From contig JAKGHH010000002.1 of NCBI GenBank assembly GCA_022828595.1, forward strand, positions 104,777,254 to 104,841,253: a stretch of 64,000 bases of DNA, in the 5' to 3' direction. Below the pieces are notes generated by a model that did no database searches, was not told where the DNA came from, and saw only the letters and a list, made by a program, of their open reading frames with translations. Both the position numbers and the translations under genes were made by a program. This document shows positions 10,317-21,655 of this stretch, one piece after another (position 1 is the stretch's first letter; each line of letters begins with the position of its first letter). The DNA comes from Nelumbo lutea (lineage: Eukaryota > Streptophyta > Magnoliopsida > Proteales > Nelumbonaceae).

Positions 10317-11755
10317 TTTTTTATTGGAAACAATAACTTCATTAATACAAAATTAAGTACAACTTTCAACCCCTAAAACAGGTAGTCCCCAGTAATCTTT
10401 ATTAAAACTTCCCAGGACATACTTTCCCTCACAGTCCCTTGTTTAGCTAACACATCAGCTAAGCCATTAGTTGATCTCCTTGTCCATTTGGAGCAAGCAC
10501 CAATATCCCTTGTTATATTGAGGATTTCCCTTGTGGGCTATCTATAAATCCAGGCTCCCAACTTACCTCATTACAGCCAATCAATTAACAATTTAGAGTC
10601 TCCATCTATCTCAACTTGGTGTTACCCCAATTGTTTGGCATATCTTACACCTTGAAGCAAGGCAATCACCTCTGCTCTCAATGAGTCCCTCACTCCTATT
10701 GGCCCAGAAAACATAGCCACAATTTTACCATTTTCATCTCTGAATACTCGCCCTATACCTCAAGGGCCCGAGTTACCTCTAGAGCTCCCATCAAACTTCA
10801 GTTTCGTTCTTTATTGTGTTGGTGGGGATCACAACTCCTGCACAGTAGGTTTTATGGAGGTTATAGATACCACCACTCCCCAATTCCTGTAATTGTCCTT
10901 AGCTGAGAAGTCATTAAATAAATCCAAAGTTTTCAACCACTGAGTAGTCATAATGGTTATTCTTTCTACAGTTTCCTCCTTGGATTTCTTCACTCCTTGG
11001 AAGATCCTATTGTTTCTTTTCTTCCTAGACCAACCATAGAAAAGCTACTCTTGTGGTCCTCCACACCTCTTTGGTTGCTTGAAAAACCTTGGCTCAAAGA
11101 GGTTTACCACGTCCGAGGGAGGTGCCCACCTGTAACCAAAGATAGAAGAGAACCTGGTTCAAAGAAACCACACAAATGGACAAGAAATTAAGAGGTGTGT
11201 GATTGTCTCACTAGAACCCAAGCCAAGGCTACAAACATGAGGTGACAAGCAAAAATTTGGTTTTTTCTTTGCAACATATCTGGAGTATTGATTTTTTTGG
11301 AGAACCACCTCCCAACAAAATGTCACGAATTTTTGGAGGTACAAGCCGACACCAGACCTCCCTTGAAGGAAAATTTCTTGTAGGATTTGTTGACTGAATA
11401 CATCAAAGAAGAGGAGCAAGTGAACACACCAGATGGGGAAGGTTTCCAAATTCTATTGTCCAAAAAAGATTGATCTAGATAGGTTGATCCTAGAAGATTA
11501 ACTAATTCATCCACCATTGTCACTTCCAACTCCCTTAGACCTCTCCTCAAACCCAAGTCCCAAGAATTATCAATAAAAACAAAAGAGATCACTCTCCTTA
11601 TGTTTTCTGACAATGAAAAAAATAGTAGGGAACCTATCACTAAGGGGACTCTGTCCAACCCAAATATCTTCTTAAAACAACACTTTGTAACACAGGCATC
11701 AAATTTAACATTTCCAATCAAAAAATAAGTGGGGGCAGGAAAACATTGCAATCAT
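10317..11755 (-). mobile_element. L1-type LINE, 5' truncated (zf-RVT plus RNase H)
   Basis: The poly(T) at its left edge is the poly(A) tail of a minus-strand LINE. The order rightward from the tail (C to N) is a degenerate RNase H domain (DGSSRG, DGDSK, LADVLAKQGTVRES) at about 10440-10800, and the zf-RVT domain and linker (WDLGLRRGLRELEVTMVDEL, FVTFCWEV) at about 11159-11751. Stops and frameshifts are present. No target-site duplication was found. Confidence 0.85.
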
Positions 11756-12013
11756 GTCCTGATTATTCAATTTGATGCAACCTTAAATGTGAGAGATGAC
11801 CATAGTAAGAAGTCTTTGGACCTCTCTGTTCTGATTCCAAGTAGGTTGAATGAGAAATAAATGAAGAAAAGGAAAAAGAAAGAGGGAAGAGAAGAAAGAG
11901 GAAGAATAAGAAGAGAAAGGGGAGAAGAGAAGATTCTTTGAAACAATGGGTTCTTTTACTATTCACACCCTAACAGTCTCTTTTATATCTTTGATAAGAA
12001 ATTACAAAACATG
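11756..12013. other. Purine-rich stretch, possible LTR remnant
   Basis: It has an (A/G)-rich tract at about 11865-11940 followed by TTCACACCCTAACAGTCTC, similar in style to the copia LTRs elsewhere in the window. Ends and primer site were not identified. Confidence 0.3.
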
Positions 12014-12220
12014 CAAGGTTCAAAATTTTGATACGATATACTCCGTATCAGGTGTATCGTATCGTATCGGAACGATACACCTACTAAGTTGTTTTGAGGA
12101 AACTATTCATTTTGTTTGTAAATAATATAAAAATATTAATAAAAATGAAATTTTGAATAGTGTAAAGCACCAATACACTTCTGTCAATGCATAAAGGTGT
12201 ATTGATACTTTGAACCTTTG
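12014..12220. repeat. Short copy of GATAC-ended inverted-repeat element
   Basis: It begins CAAGGTTCAAAATTTTGATA, has CGTATCGTATCGG clusters, and ends GATACTTTGAACCTTTG. The terminal inverted repeat CAAGGTTCAAA...TTTGAACCTTTG matches the long copies at 22857-24279 and 51153-53282. It is heavily internally deleted, and no clear target-site duplication remains. Confidence 0.6.
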
Positions 12221-12348
12221 GGAACACCTAAGACAAAGAAACTGGTTTATAAAAAAACCAATTCAGATTCATGCTTGGAAGAAACACTTAGAAAGTTAAG
12301 AAAATTTTAGGAGACAAATAAGAGATTTACATTTAGTATAATATATAT

Positions 12349-12368
12349 AGATAGATAGATAGATAGAT

Positions 12369-12399
<31 letters not shown>

Positions 12400-12410
12400 T
12401 AGATGATAGA
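12349..12410. repeat. (GATA)n microsatellite
   Basis: About 15 GATA units with two interruptions, directly before the RTE fragment. Confidence 0.95.
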
Positions 12411-12611
12411 GTCCCCAAAGAAGTCATTTGGTATGTTTTAGGAAAGAAGAGAATTTCAAGTAGGTATATTGGTATCCTCGTATGACACGGTAGTAACTAC
12501 TGTAAGAAATCAGAAGAGAAACGAAATAATTTCTAATCATAGTGAGCTTACTACAGGGGCCAGCACTAAGTCCATATCTTTTGCATTAGCTAGAGATGAA
12601 CAACCAGACTT
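12405..12611 (+). pseudogene. RTE-type LINE reverse transcriptase, first part
   Basis: The plus frame reads RVPKEVIWYVLGKKRISSRY, then after a frameshift YDTVVTTVRN and FALARDEQPD. This is the plant RTE reverse transcriptase segment leading to the catalytic region. It stops where the poly(T) of the minus-strand L1 begins at 12612 and resumes at about 18035, so the L1 is inserted in this element. Confidence 0.75.
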
Positions 12612-12746
12612 TTTTTTTTTGATGAACGAATGGTACTTTATTAAATAGAGATAGAAATAGTACAAGCATGAAGCACCCTAAGAGGAGGCATGAGGTGTTA
12701 CCTCCACTTAAAGGTGGTTCCAAACCCAACTCTTTTCAGATTGCAG

Positions 12747-13154
12747 TTACAAATTAGTCAAAAATAGAGAATCCCTTGAAGCCCCTTGTTTAGCTAAAGA
12801 ATCAGCCAAAGCATTTGCCGATCTACTAACCCATTGAAAGCTAACTGACATGGTGCTCGTAAGCCATTTGGCTTTTTTGATGATGTCCCTATATCCCCAA
12901 ACAACAGCTTTTGGGTCCGACATCCATCTCACTATCACCTTAGAGTCTCCTTCAACTATCAAATTAGTCACTCCAAGTTGGTGGAAAATCTGCAGTCCTT
13001 GTACCACAGCTAATATCTCAGCCCTTGTAGAGTCTCCATAACCTACTGGACCTGAGAATAAAGATAGAATGTTGCCATCCTTATTCTTCAAGATCCCTCC
13101 TATACCCGAAGGTCCTGGATTGCCTTGACTACTCCCATCACAGTTCAACTTCAC
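12747..13154 (-). pseudogene. L1 RNase H domain
   Basis: A 135-codon open frame starts LNCDGSSQGNPGPSGIGGI, continues with EGDSKVIVRWMSD and ends with ANALADSLAKQGASRDS. It has the D-E-D-H-type RNase H layout of plant L1 elements that carry a C-terminal RNase H. It is the best-preserved of several RNase H copies in the window and is the reference for the others. Confidence 0.85.
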
Positions 13155-13172
13155 AACTCCTAAAGGGGGTAA

Positions 13173-14477
13173 CTAAACTGCTTGTGTTCTATTTTTCTTA
13201 GATGATGTGGAGGCCATCGCTGCCCAACTCCTTCGAAGGTCATCACTAGAGTAATCCACAAAGAGATCAGTAGTTTTTAGCCAAAGGATTGCCCTTGTAA
13301 GTATACAATCCTTTATTTCAGCAATGCTTCTTTCCTTCTCTTGGAAAATTCTGGCATTTCTTTCCTCCCAAATGGTCCATATGAGGGCTGCCCTAATACA
13401 TTTCCACATTTCTTTCCCTCTCTTTGTTGGCCAACCAAAAAAAGACGGATCAAAAAGAAGATTTACCTCGGGAGGCAGGTTCCACCTGTACCCAAACAGC
13501 ATAAAAACCCAATTCAAATATTTATTGTAAAAGAGCAAGAAATCAATAGGTGATAACAGTCCTCATACTGCACTTTACATAAAATGCACCAATTGGGGGA
13601 CAAGAATGAAAAAAGGTTTCTTTTTTTGTACATTGTCCACAGTATTAATTTTACCATGATACACTTCCCAACAAAAACCAGCAATTTTAGGTGGAATTGG
13701 CCTTGACCAAACTTCTTTAACTGGGAACAACAAAGGGAAAGGAGTAGAGCAAAGGGACTTAAAGAAGGAAGAACAAGAGGAGACACTTAAGGTCAAAGAC
13801 CAAATTCTTCTATCTGGTTTAGGAGGGTCCAAACAAACAGAATCAAGTAAAAGTAGGAGCTCAGAGATAGAAACCAGTTCCTCATCTCTCAACCCTCTAC
13901 GGAACCCAAAGTCCTAATTAAGAGACAATGGGAGAATGGGGGGAGAAAGAAACCTCGAAACAGACTCCTTTTTATAGAGGGAAATAGAAAAAAGGGAAGG
14001 ATAGAGGTCTTTTAAAGGTTGGTTGCCCACCCAAACATCTTCCCAAAAAAGCACAGAATTACCATTGCAGACATCATATCTTACGAACTTGAGAAATTTT
14101 GGGAGGATGCCAAAAATCACCTTCCAAGGTGTAGTGAGTGTGGCCCATTGAGATATCCCGACATCCCAACCAAATTCAGAACAGCCATGGATACTAGCCA
14201 CCACCTCATGCCACAATCTCTCTCTTTCTAGAGGCCACCTCCATAACCACTTGCCCAAAAGAGCTTCATTCTTATTTACTAGGTTCCCTAACCATAAGCC
14301 CCCTTGTTCCTTGCTTCGACTCACCACCTCCCATCTAATCAAATGATCCTTTTTTTCTGCACCTGGTTCCCACAAAAAATCCCTCGTCAACTTTTCTATC
14401 TTCTTGGCTTCCCTAACAAGTATCCTAAAAACAGATAAAAAGTAGAAGGGTAAGTTTGTGAGTGTGGCCCTAATCAA
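13173..14477 (-). pseudogene. L1 ORF2 C-terminal region with zf-RVT domain
   Basis: Broken minus-strand frames contain the post-RT block (FLWEPGAEKKDHLIRWEVVS, GGLWLGNLVNKNEALLGKWL), then DFGFRRGLRDEELVSISELL, the zf-RVT core PPKIAGFCWEVYHGKINT, and IWTIWEERNARIFQEKERS. The blocks overlap in different frames, so at least three frameshifts have accumulated. Confidence 0.8.
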
Positions 14478-14479
14478 AG

Positions 14480-15841
14480 TTATTCTACACCCAAAGAGAT
14501 ATAGTTCTTTTTCCAGGTCACTAGCCTTTTTTCAAACTTCTCTACCACTAGGATCCAAAACCTACTTTCCTTTGGATTTGCACATAGGGGAAGTCCTAGA
14601 TAGGTCAAGGGCCAAGCAGAAATAGGGCATTCTATGCAGGCAGCAATAGACTCCAACTCCTTCCCTCCACATTTAGCCCCACCACACAACTCTTCTCAAG
14701 ATTTATTTTCAGGTTTGAGACATTCTCAAAGAGGGTTATTAGATTTCTCAAATTTCTTGGCCTCAACAAATCACATCCCTCACAAAAGATTATGATATCA
14801 TTTGCAAACTGAAGGTGGGTAACTGGGACTTGATTTCTTCCTAATCTCCATCCTCTTATCAATCCAACTGTGTCTGCTTTTGACAAAAGTCTACTAAAAA
14901 CATCAACAACCAATGTGAAAAGGAAAGGGGACAATGGATCACCTCATCTCAAGCCCCTACATGTAGAGAAAAAATCATTTACTACTCCATTTACTAAAAT
15001 TGAGTAATGGCAAGACGTCAGAAAACCACCTATCCACTTGCACATCTATCCCCAAAACCACACTTTCTGAGCACCTCTAGCGGAAAACTCCAATATACTA
15101 AATCATAGGCCTTTTCAAGATCCAATTTGCAAACAAAACCTTGCCTACCCAATCTTCTCATTTCTTCCACACTTTCATTTGCTATTAAAATTTGGTCAAC
15201 TATTTGTCTACCATGAACAAAAGCACCTTGAGCTTGACTTATGATGCGGGGAAGAGCCTTTTTGATCCTCAAAGATAAGGCCTTTGCCAGTATCTTATAG
15301 ATGCTTGTTATCAAGCTAATTGGCCTAAAATCTTTGGGATGTTTGGCCTCTTTCTTCTTTGGGACCAAGGCTAGGAAAGTGGCATTTACTCCACAGCTAA
15401 TAATAGACTATTCCTCAAATTCTTTGAAAACTTCTAACAAGTCTCCTTTAATTATGTTCCAACAATCTTGAAAGAAAGCCATAGTAAAGCCATCTGGCCT
15501 TCGTGCCTTAGATCTATCCATTGAAAAAACTAGTTGTCATATTTCTTCCTCCTCAAACTCCTTTCCAACCATAATTTCATCTCTTCAGACAGTGTAGGCC
15601 AATCTAACCCAGCCAACTCCACTCGACTAGCTAGAGGTTTCCTTAATATAGATTTGAAGCGCGTTATAAAACAATTGGCTCTTTCCTCTTGGGAGTCCAA
15701 CTCCACACCAGCCACTTCAAGTTTGGTAACCATGTTTTTCCTTCTTCCATTGGCCATCTCATGAAAAAAATTGGTATTCCTATCCCCTTCCTTTATCCAT
15801 TTATGCCAAGATTTATGCCTCCAATATATCTCTTCTCGCAA
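14480..15841 (-). pseudogene. L1 reverse transcriptase with altered FADD box
   Basis: Frames include FRPISLITSIYKILAKALSL (15030-15368), QAQGAFVHGRQIVDQILIAN, KLDLEKAYDLVYWSF, and MSPFLFTLVVDVFSRLLSKA (14632-14934). The catalytic box reads LQFANDIIIF at 14797-14808 (FAND) instead of FADD, so the first catalytic aspartate of the pair is lost. Frameshifts separate the blocks. No activity is expected. Confidence 0.85.
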
Positions 15842-15945
15842 AAGAACCTCCTATAATTCCTTTTCCAACATCCACCTTAATTCTCTTTCTTGAGTATTCA
15901 TGGTTCGTTGAGATTCCTTCTCATCCAGGTCCTCTATTTGGGTCA

Positions 15946-16863
15946 TCAGATTGGATTTTGTTCCTCTATTCTCCCAAAAAGGTCCCTATTCCATTCTCTT
16001 AAATTCCCCCTCAGGCTTTTCAACTTCTTATGAAACCTTACCCCTTTCCACTTCACCCCCCCCCTCGTATCTTGATTCCACCATTCCTCAATCTTTTTTA
16101 CAAAATCAGGGTGTGTCATCCACATATTTTTGAATCTAAAGGGTTTGGGTCCACTCCTAAAAGGCTCTTGTCCTAGCTCAATGGGACAATGGTCGGAGGT
16201 AACTCTAGGTAGAGCTTTGGATAGCAAGTCTCTCCAATGATTTTCCCAACTTTCGTTAAAAATGAACCTATCAAGCTTCAAGCAAGTTAGGCTTTCTTGG
16301 AAGTTGGACCAAGTAAAAAGGCCCCGCACAAGAGGAAGCTCCTTAAGCTCACTACAACTAATAAAATCATTAAATTTTCTCATACTATTTGTAGTGAGCT
16401 GTTGGGGGTTATTTGTCTCATTAACAAAGCGCAATACATTAAAATCGCCACCCAAACACCAAGGACCCACCCATAGCCCTTGGATTCCATATAACTCTTC
16501 TCAAAATCCATTCCTCTCTCTATAGATATTAGGGCCATAGACATTGGTCAACACCCAAACGAAACCATCGTTCACCGACTTGAACTTTACAGACACCGAA
16601 GAGTTTCCTATTAACTCCTCCTCTGCCTCTACAACATCCTCTCTCCACAATGTGACAATACCCCCTGAAGCCTCCCAAGAGGGTGCAAAGGCCCAACTTA
16701 TTCCTCTTGACTTCCACACACTTTTGGCCCATCTTTTGTCAAAATCGACTAATTTGTCTCTTGTAGCATCACTATATCAGGCCTATTCCTTCTAAGCATA
16801 TCTTTAATTAACCTCCTTTTCCTTGCGCTCCCTAAGCCCCTCACATTCCAACTGATGATTTTC
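15946..16863 (-). pseudogene. L1 apurinic-type endonuclease domain
   Basis: It starts at an ATG (complement of CAT at about 16861-16863) reading MKIISWNVRGLG, the usual start of plant L1 ORF2. It continues with WRED and VYGP, then (15946-16470) GPWCLGGDFNVLRF, GLFTWSN, LDRFIFNESW and SDHCPIELG. These are the GGDFN and SDHxP catalytic motifs of the exonuclease-endonuclease-phosphatase fold. Frameshifts lie near 16500. Confidence 0.85.
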
Positions 16864-16905
16864 ATGGGAAACAAAATTTTAGAGCCCAACTAAGGTTAAA
16901 GGTTC

Positions 16906-17965
16906 CTACTTGGGAGTCTTTCTTCTTCCCCTTCTGCCACTAAACTCAATGTCCCCTTTTATATCTGAAATCAGCCTCTCTACTTCAGTTCTTTTCTTTT
17001 TCTTTCTGTTATTTCCCACTCCCCGGGTGCTTGGACAGTTTTTTGGGTTCCCACTCTCATTTGTGTTTTCCTCCGAATAATCCTCTATGATCTTATACTC
17101 CTCCAATAGTTCACAAATTTGCCCCCATATCCTCTCTAATTCTTCCTACAATTTTTTCAAGAGCAGTTCTCCCCCCTCCTTTTCATAGTTTTTGTCAACA
17201 TTCTCAGAAACCACACCCAACCCCTCCCTTTGCGTGTATTCCTCAAGAAGAGCACATATTAGATTCCAGATTCTCTCTAACTACTACTCTTGCTTTTTTC
17301 TCAACTGAAGCTCTTTCTCCTTTTCAACACAACCATTAGTTATGCCTACACCTTCCCCTCTAAAAGTTATTCTTTCCAATTGAGAAGCTGAGATACCTGT
17401 TTCAAGCACAGAACCTACATCAGTACCAAAAACCAAATGAACATACATACCTATACCAGTACGAGATGAGGACAAAGGTTCTAAAGTCCCAGAAAGGTAA
17501 TCAGGGGCTGCCACCAAATCTTGTGTCTGAGGAGAAAGTGGAAGTGTATTTGGTTCTATTAATGTCATGTTAATTGTAACATCCAAATCCATCTTAGCAT
17601 TTTGCCCCCAACCGCTGAATCTATGTTCTGTGAACAGAAGGATTCATGTTCCTCTGATTCGATGAAGAATGTTGCTCTGTGGAAAAGGGAATAGGCTCCG
17701 GGTTAAGCGTCCCTTGTGTTTCCTTTGTAGGCTCTGCTGGATTTACCGCCAATTTTGGAGACCTGAGAGTTTGCAAAACTTCCTCCTGGACATCTTCTAA
17801 TGGACCCAAGGCATCATCTTCTAAGAAAAGCAAGTCTGTGTGAAATCTTTTATCCTCTAAGATTGACCTTGACAGCTGTAGATCGATACTACCAAGGCTG
17901 ACTGTGTCGTCTGTGTTAGACTCTGAAGAAAAATGCTCCTCCTTGGAGTAGTCTTCCTTCTCCAT
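16906..17965 (-). pseudogene. L1 ORF1-like acidic region
   Basis: Minus-strand frames at 17621-17965, 17284-17592 and 16906-17106 encode acidic, serine-rich and then basic (GNNRKKKKRTEVERLI) sequence immediately upstream of the endonuclease start. Position fits the C-terminal part of a plant L1 ORF1. No RNA-binding or CCHC domain is visible. Confidence 0.5.
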
Positions 17966-18034
17966 TTCTAACTGACTACATCTGACACTTCGGGGACTGC
18001 AATGGTCAAATGAGAGATTCTGTAGCTTCTTGGA

Positions 18035-18740
18035 CAGGATCCACTATAAAGAGCTCCCATGGTGTATGTTGCTTTATGAATAAATAATATGCTTTATAAT
18101 CAAAAGGATTCAAGATAAAGCAGATTAAGGCAGGAAACGTAAGTTACAAGTTTAGTGGAATTATTAGTAATAAAGGTGATGTAATTAAGATGGATGATCA
18201 CAAATGCCCATAATAAACCACTCCCAACTTTGTATCAATCATTCATAATGAAGGAGAAATGAAAATGGGTGTTGCGATAGATAGAGCAGGATAGGTAAAG
18301 TTGAAAGTGCATCCAATGTGTTGTGTCACAAACAAAAACCAATGAAGAAACAATATATTATGGAAACAAGTGTATCTAAGTTAAGGATATTGAGATGGAT
18401 GGATGAGTGGAAAAAATAGAATGGATAGAATTAGAAATGAGCATGTTGGGGAGGAAATACCAATAAATCCAATTAGTGCCAAAATTAGGGAACACTAACT
18501 GAGATGGTTTGGTCATCTGTATGGGCTATTAATGACTACACCAACAAGAAGTGACTTGATGCAAGTAGAAGGTTCTGAAAGAACAAGGGAAAGACCATTG
18601 AAAACATGGTTTGAACTGGTAAAATTCATTTGACAGAAAACATGGCAGTTCTTTGTAGAGCAGAAATGGTATTACAGGCTTCATCTGACCCGAAACAGCA
18701 GGGAGTAAGGCCACATGAAGTTGTGAGGTCACTAATTACG
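18035..18740 (+). pseudogene. RTE-type LINE, C-terminal part
   Basis: The plus frame reads LPWCMLL, then YKFSGIISNKGDVIK, SIIHNEGEMK, LRILRWMDEW, IRNEHVGEEI, LRWFGHLYG, and a TRERPLKTWFELVK tail. These are the ordered signatures of the plant RTE ORF from after the RT core to the C-terminus. It continues the fragment at 12405-12611 across the L1 insertion. It is heavily frameshifted. Confidence 0.75.
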
Positions 18741-18915
18741 TTTAGAGCAAAAGGAAAGGAGAAGGAAAAAAGAAAAATAATATGCATAACATGAATATAA
18801 GACTGCTTCATGAGAAAATGATACTTATGTCTTCCATCATTCCCAATAATCAAGGTAGATGCAGAAAAAAGAAGAAAAAAAGTCAGAAAGAAAAGTAGCA
18901 GTCAAGAATGATTAC

Positions 18916-19050
18916 CTCAGCAAAAGAACTATACTTATTTCTTGAAGCAATAGGCTCCATGCGCGCTTTTATTTGCTCACAAGCATCTAAAACAGCAGCT
19001 CCATACATGTCTGAACTTGCAGAAGCAGCTGTTGGTGATGCATTAGGTAC
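18916..19050 (-). CDS. XDH: XDH exon 7 of 9 in window
   Basis: This exon has 45 codons, VPNASPTAASASSDMYGAA to KYSSFAE. The serine/alanine-rich TAASASSDMYG block is diagnostic of the family. The acceptor is ATTCAG|GTACCT and the donor GCTGAG|GTAATC. This small exon sits between introns of about 10 kb on each side, so correct splicing depends on a 135-bp exon being recognised inside repeats. Confidence 0.95.
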
Positions 19051-19636
19051 CTGAATTGAAGAAAAGAATATAGAAGTTAAGACTGAAAAGAGTAATAAGA
19101 AACCATACCATGCAATCTTCTCCATAATCATTCCAGTGGATGAACAATATTTTTCATGCTTGACAACGGTCTAAGAACATTTCAGTCTTCCTGGTTGTTC
19201 TTAGAAAATCTAAACAAAAACAGAGCTAGTTGTTAGCATGAAATGCAAAATACAAGAGCCAAATACATTAGATGAGATAAAAGTGCATTTGGCCCTGCAC
19301 AAAGTGAAAGGAAAGAAGTATAATTCCTTTCCACCTCCTAAAAACAAAGGGGAAGACCATGGATATATGTTCTGGCATCAGCACAATAGAGTTTATGGGC
19401 AAAGAGGAAATACAAAACCATTTCAGTTGGAGCTAATTAAGTCCAGGACATTATTGCCAAAACTTTTGTTTCTGTTTTCATCTATAACCAATAACTCTGC
19501 GATTATAAGAAGTCACACCTTGGATTACAAATATTTTAGGAATTAAAAGATATTCTCCGCTACTTTCTAAACAACTGGCTGCTGTTGTCTAGATCCAAAC
19601 TGCACTTCCCCTCCTCTCAAAGTATTGACTAATTGG
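19051..19636. other. XDH intron, no recognised feature
   Basis: Intron between exon 7 and the copia LTR. A plus-strand open frame at 19238-19546 has no recognisable domain. Confidence 0.5.
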
Positions 19637-19911
19637 TGTTCAAACTTCAATAAAGAAAAGTAAAGTGGAAGAAAAAGAGAGAGAAGAAAAGGAAGAAGGT
19701 AGGGAGAGAAAAAGAAGTAAAAGAGAAGGAGAAGAAAAGAGTGAAGATAAGCAAGGAGAAATCTCTCTCTACTCTCCTTACTGTCAATCCAGCTTTTATT
19801 AACATTTTACTAAGCTGAAATGACAACAATGCCCTTAGATAAGATACAGCAGATATAAGAGAAAAAAAAAACAAGGAAAAGACAATAATGCCCTGTCAAC
19901 CAATTCTAACA
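19637..19911 (-). repeat. Probable 3' LTR of minus-strand copia (Copia-B)
   Basis: On the minus strand the polypurine tract GCTTGAGGGGGAG is followed at once by TGTTAGAATTGG, a typical copia LTR start. A TG on the plus strand at 19637 gives a CA end and a length of 275 bp. It includes a purine/pyrimidine-biased stretch at 19660-19760. The partner LTR was not found, so the outer boundary is a guess. Confidence 0.6.
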
Positions 19912-20914
19912 CTCCCCCTCAAGCTGGAGCATATATATCATAAAGTACCAGCTTGTTACAAATATAATCCATCCTTAAGCGACCCACACTTTTAGTAAAA
20001 ATATCAGATGCTTGATCTTTAGATTTAACATAGGGAGTAACAATATCTCCACTTGTTACTATCTCTCTCACAAAATTGTTCAGTTGCCACAAAAGAATTT
20101 AATGGGTTGACAAATTGTGATATTCATCTCCTAAAGAAGATGCTTCAACCAAACTAGCTCATAGGTAGCATGGGCCATTGCCCTGTATTTAGCTTCAGCA
20201 CTACCCCTAGAAACCACACTCTGCTTCATTCTCTTCCAGGTAACAAAATTTCCACACAAGAAGGTACAACAACCCATAGTAGAACTTGCTGTCCATTGGA
20301 GACCCTGCTTAATCTGTATTTCAATACCTTACCAAAGACATCTCCTCCTTTCTTATACAAAAGCCCTCGACCAGGACCACCCTTTAGATACTTCAACGTC
20401 CTCATAACACCATCCCAATAAGCAGTATTTTGATTCTGTATGAATTGATTGAGGACTCCAACACTAAAGGAGATGTCAGGCCTAGTGATGGTAAGAAAGA
20501 TCAGCATGCCTACCAGTCTTTGATAACTTGTAGGATATTCTAATCGCTCCCCCTAACTATCAATCATCTCCACATTGGGATCCATAGGAGTTTCAACCGG
20601 CTTGGATCCCAACCACCTAGCTTCATCCAACATACCCAACACAAACTTTAATGGGACAAAGAGATTCCCCATTTCGATCAAGCTATATCAATTCCAAGGA
20701 AGTACTTCAAGGTTCCTACACCTATAGTTTGAAAGCGTTGTTGTAGGAGCTATTTCAACTCATTAATTCCATGTGCATCATCACCAGTGAGAATGGTATT
20801 ATGAGCATACATTGCCAAAATGATTTTCCCAAATGAAGAGTCCCTGCTAAACACAGAATGGTCAACACTACATTGTTTCAAGCCAAAATGTTGCAACACA
20901 CTACTAAAAGGGCT
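19912..20914 (-). pseudogene. Copia reverse transcriptase/RNase H C-terminal part (Copia-B)
   Basis: Minus-strand blocks read LKQCSVDHSVFSRDS, LKYFLGIDIA, SKPVETPMD, then (20226-20507) ITRPDISFSVGVLNQFIQ and LKYLKGGPGRGLLYKKGG. They match the order in Copia-4 at 60316-61446. The frame is broken repeatedly. The RT N-terminal part is missing at 20914, where plus-strand L1 sequence begins. The upstream part of the same element probably lies at 24480-27850. Confidence 0.8.
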
Positions 20915-21645
20915 AATCTGCAAACTTGATAATGAAAAGACTTTTGATATAGTTGATTGGAATTTTCTTCTAGAATTTTTGAGGTGTAGGGGATTTGGAG
21001 AGAGATGGTGTAAATTGGTAAAGGGTGTATCTCCTTTTCTATGTTGTGGCTAAAGAATTTTTACTGGTAAAACGATGCCTTGGACAAGGAGACCCTATAT
21101 CTCCTTTTCTGTTCAGATTAGTTGCAGATGTACTGAGTGGCTTGATCTTAAGAGTAAATGCTAGTAATTTGATAAATGATTGGAAAGCTAGGAGGGAAGA
21201 GGTAGTGGTTACTCATTTGCAATTTGTGGATGACTTGAGTGATACCAATGTCTTCATGGTAGGGAAGCTAATGGATGGGAAGCTCGTCTTGACCCTAGGG
21301 CTTCCTATTTATCCCCTTGCAAAGCCATACATGGAACTATCCCTTCCCTTTGTTCATTTCTCAACTATGATGCTTGTTTTGGAAATAAAGTGCTTTTCTG
21401 AGAATATGTGTAGTTAGAGGAAGTCCCTCACATGGATTTATTCCCTTCCTTATAGTCCCTTTCTTTGAATAAGAGGAAAGTAATTGCTTTTGTTCATTTC
21501 TTTGGGGACATTTGGGACTTGGGTTTGTAGAGAGGCTTAAGGGAGGCTGAAATGGGCACAATGGATGAACTTCCTTCTCTTTTGAGTACAATCTTTGTAG
21601 ATCGTTATTGTCTATGGAGTGTCGAATATACATTAAAGGGGCCAT
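20915..21645 (+). pseudogene. L1 reverse transcriptase remnant
   Basis: Plus-strand blocks read LICKLDNEKTFDIVDWNFLL, RCLGQGDPISPFLFRLVADV, and THLQFVDD (an FVDD form of the FADD box). After a deletion come IWDLGL and GLREAEMGTMDELPSLL, which match the pre-zf-RVT block of the other L1s. Junctions with Copia-B are sharp at about 20914. Confidence 0.75.
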
Positions 21646-21655
21646 CATTTCTTAA

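Larger units (their letters stand above)
12612..18035 (-). mobile_element. L1-type LINE, near full length, inserted in an RTE LINE
   Basis: This is a minus-strand element with a 3' poly(A) (poly(T) at 12610-12621). Order from 5' (right): an acidic ORF1-like region (16906-17965), endonuclease (15946-16863), reverse transcriptase (14480-15841), zf-RVT (13173-14477) and RNase H (12747-13154). Multiple stops and frameshifts break ORF2, and the RT active-site box reads FAND. The right boundary is inferred from where the RTE reading frame resumes. A possible target duplication (ACCAGAC against CTTGGAC) is too weak to rely on. Confidence 0.85.

Noticed and set aside
12612..12626. Target-site duplication for the large L1 (ACCAGAC against CTTGGAC)
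   Set aside because: Only 4 of 7 bases agree; too weak to claim, so the right boundary is left approximate.
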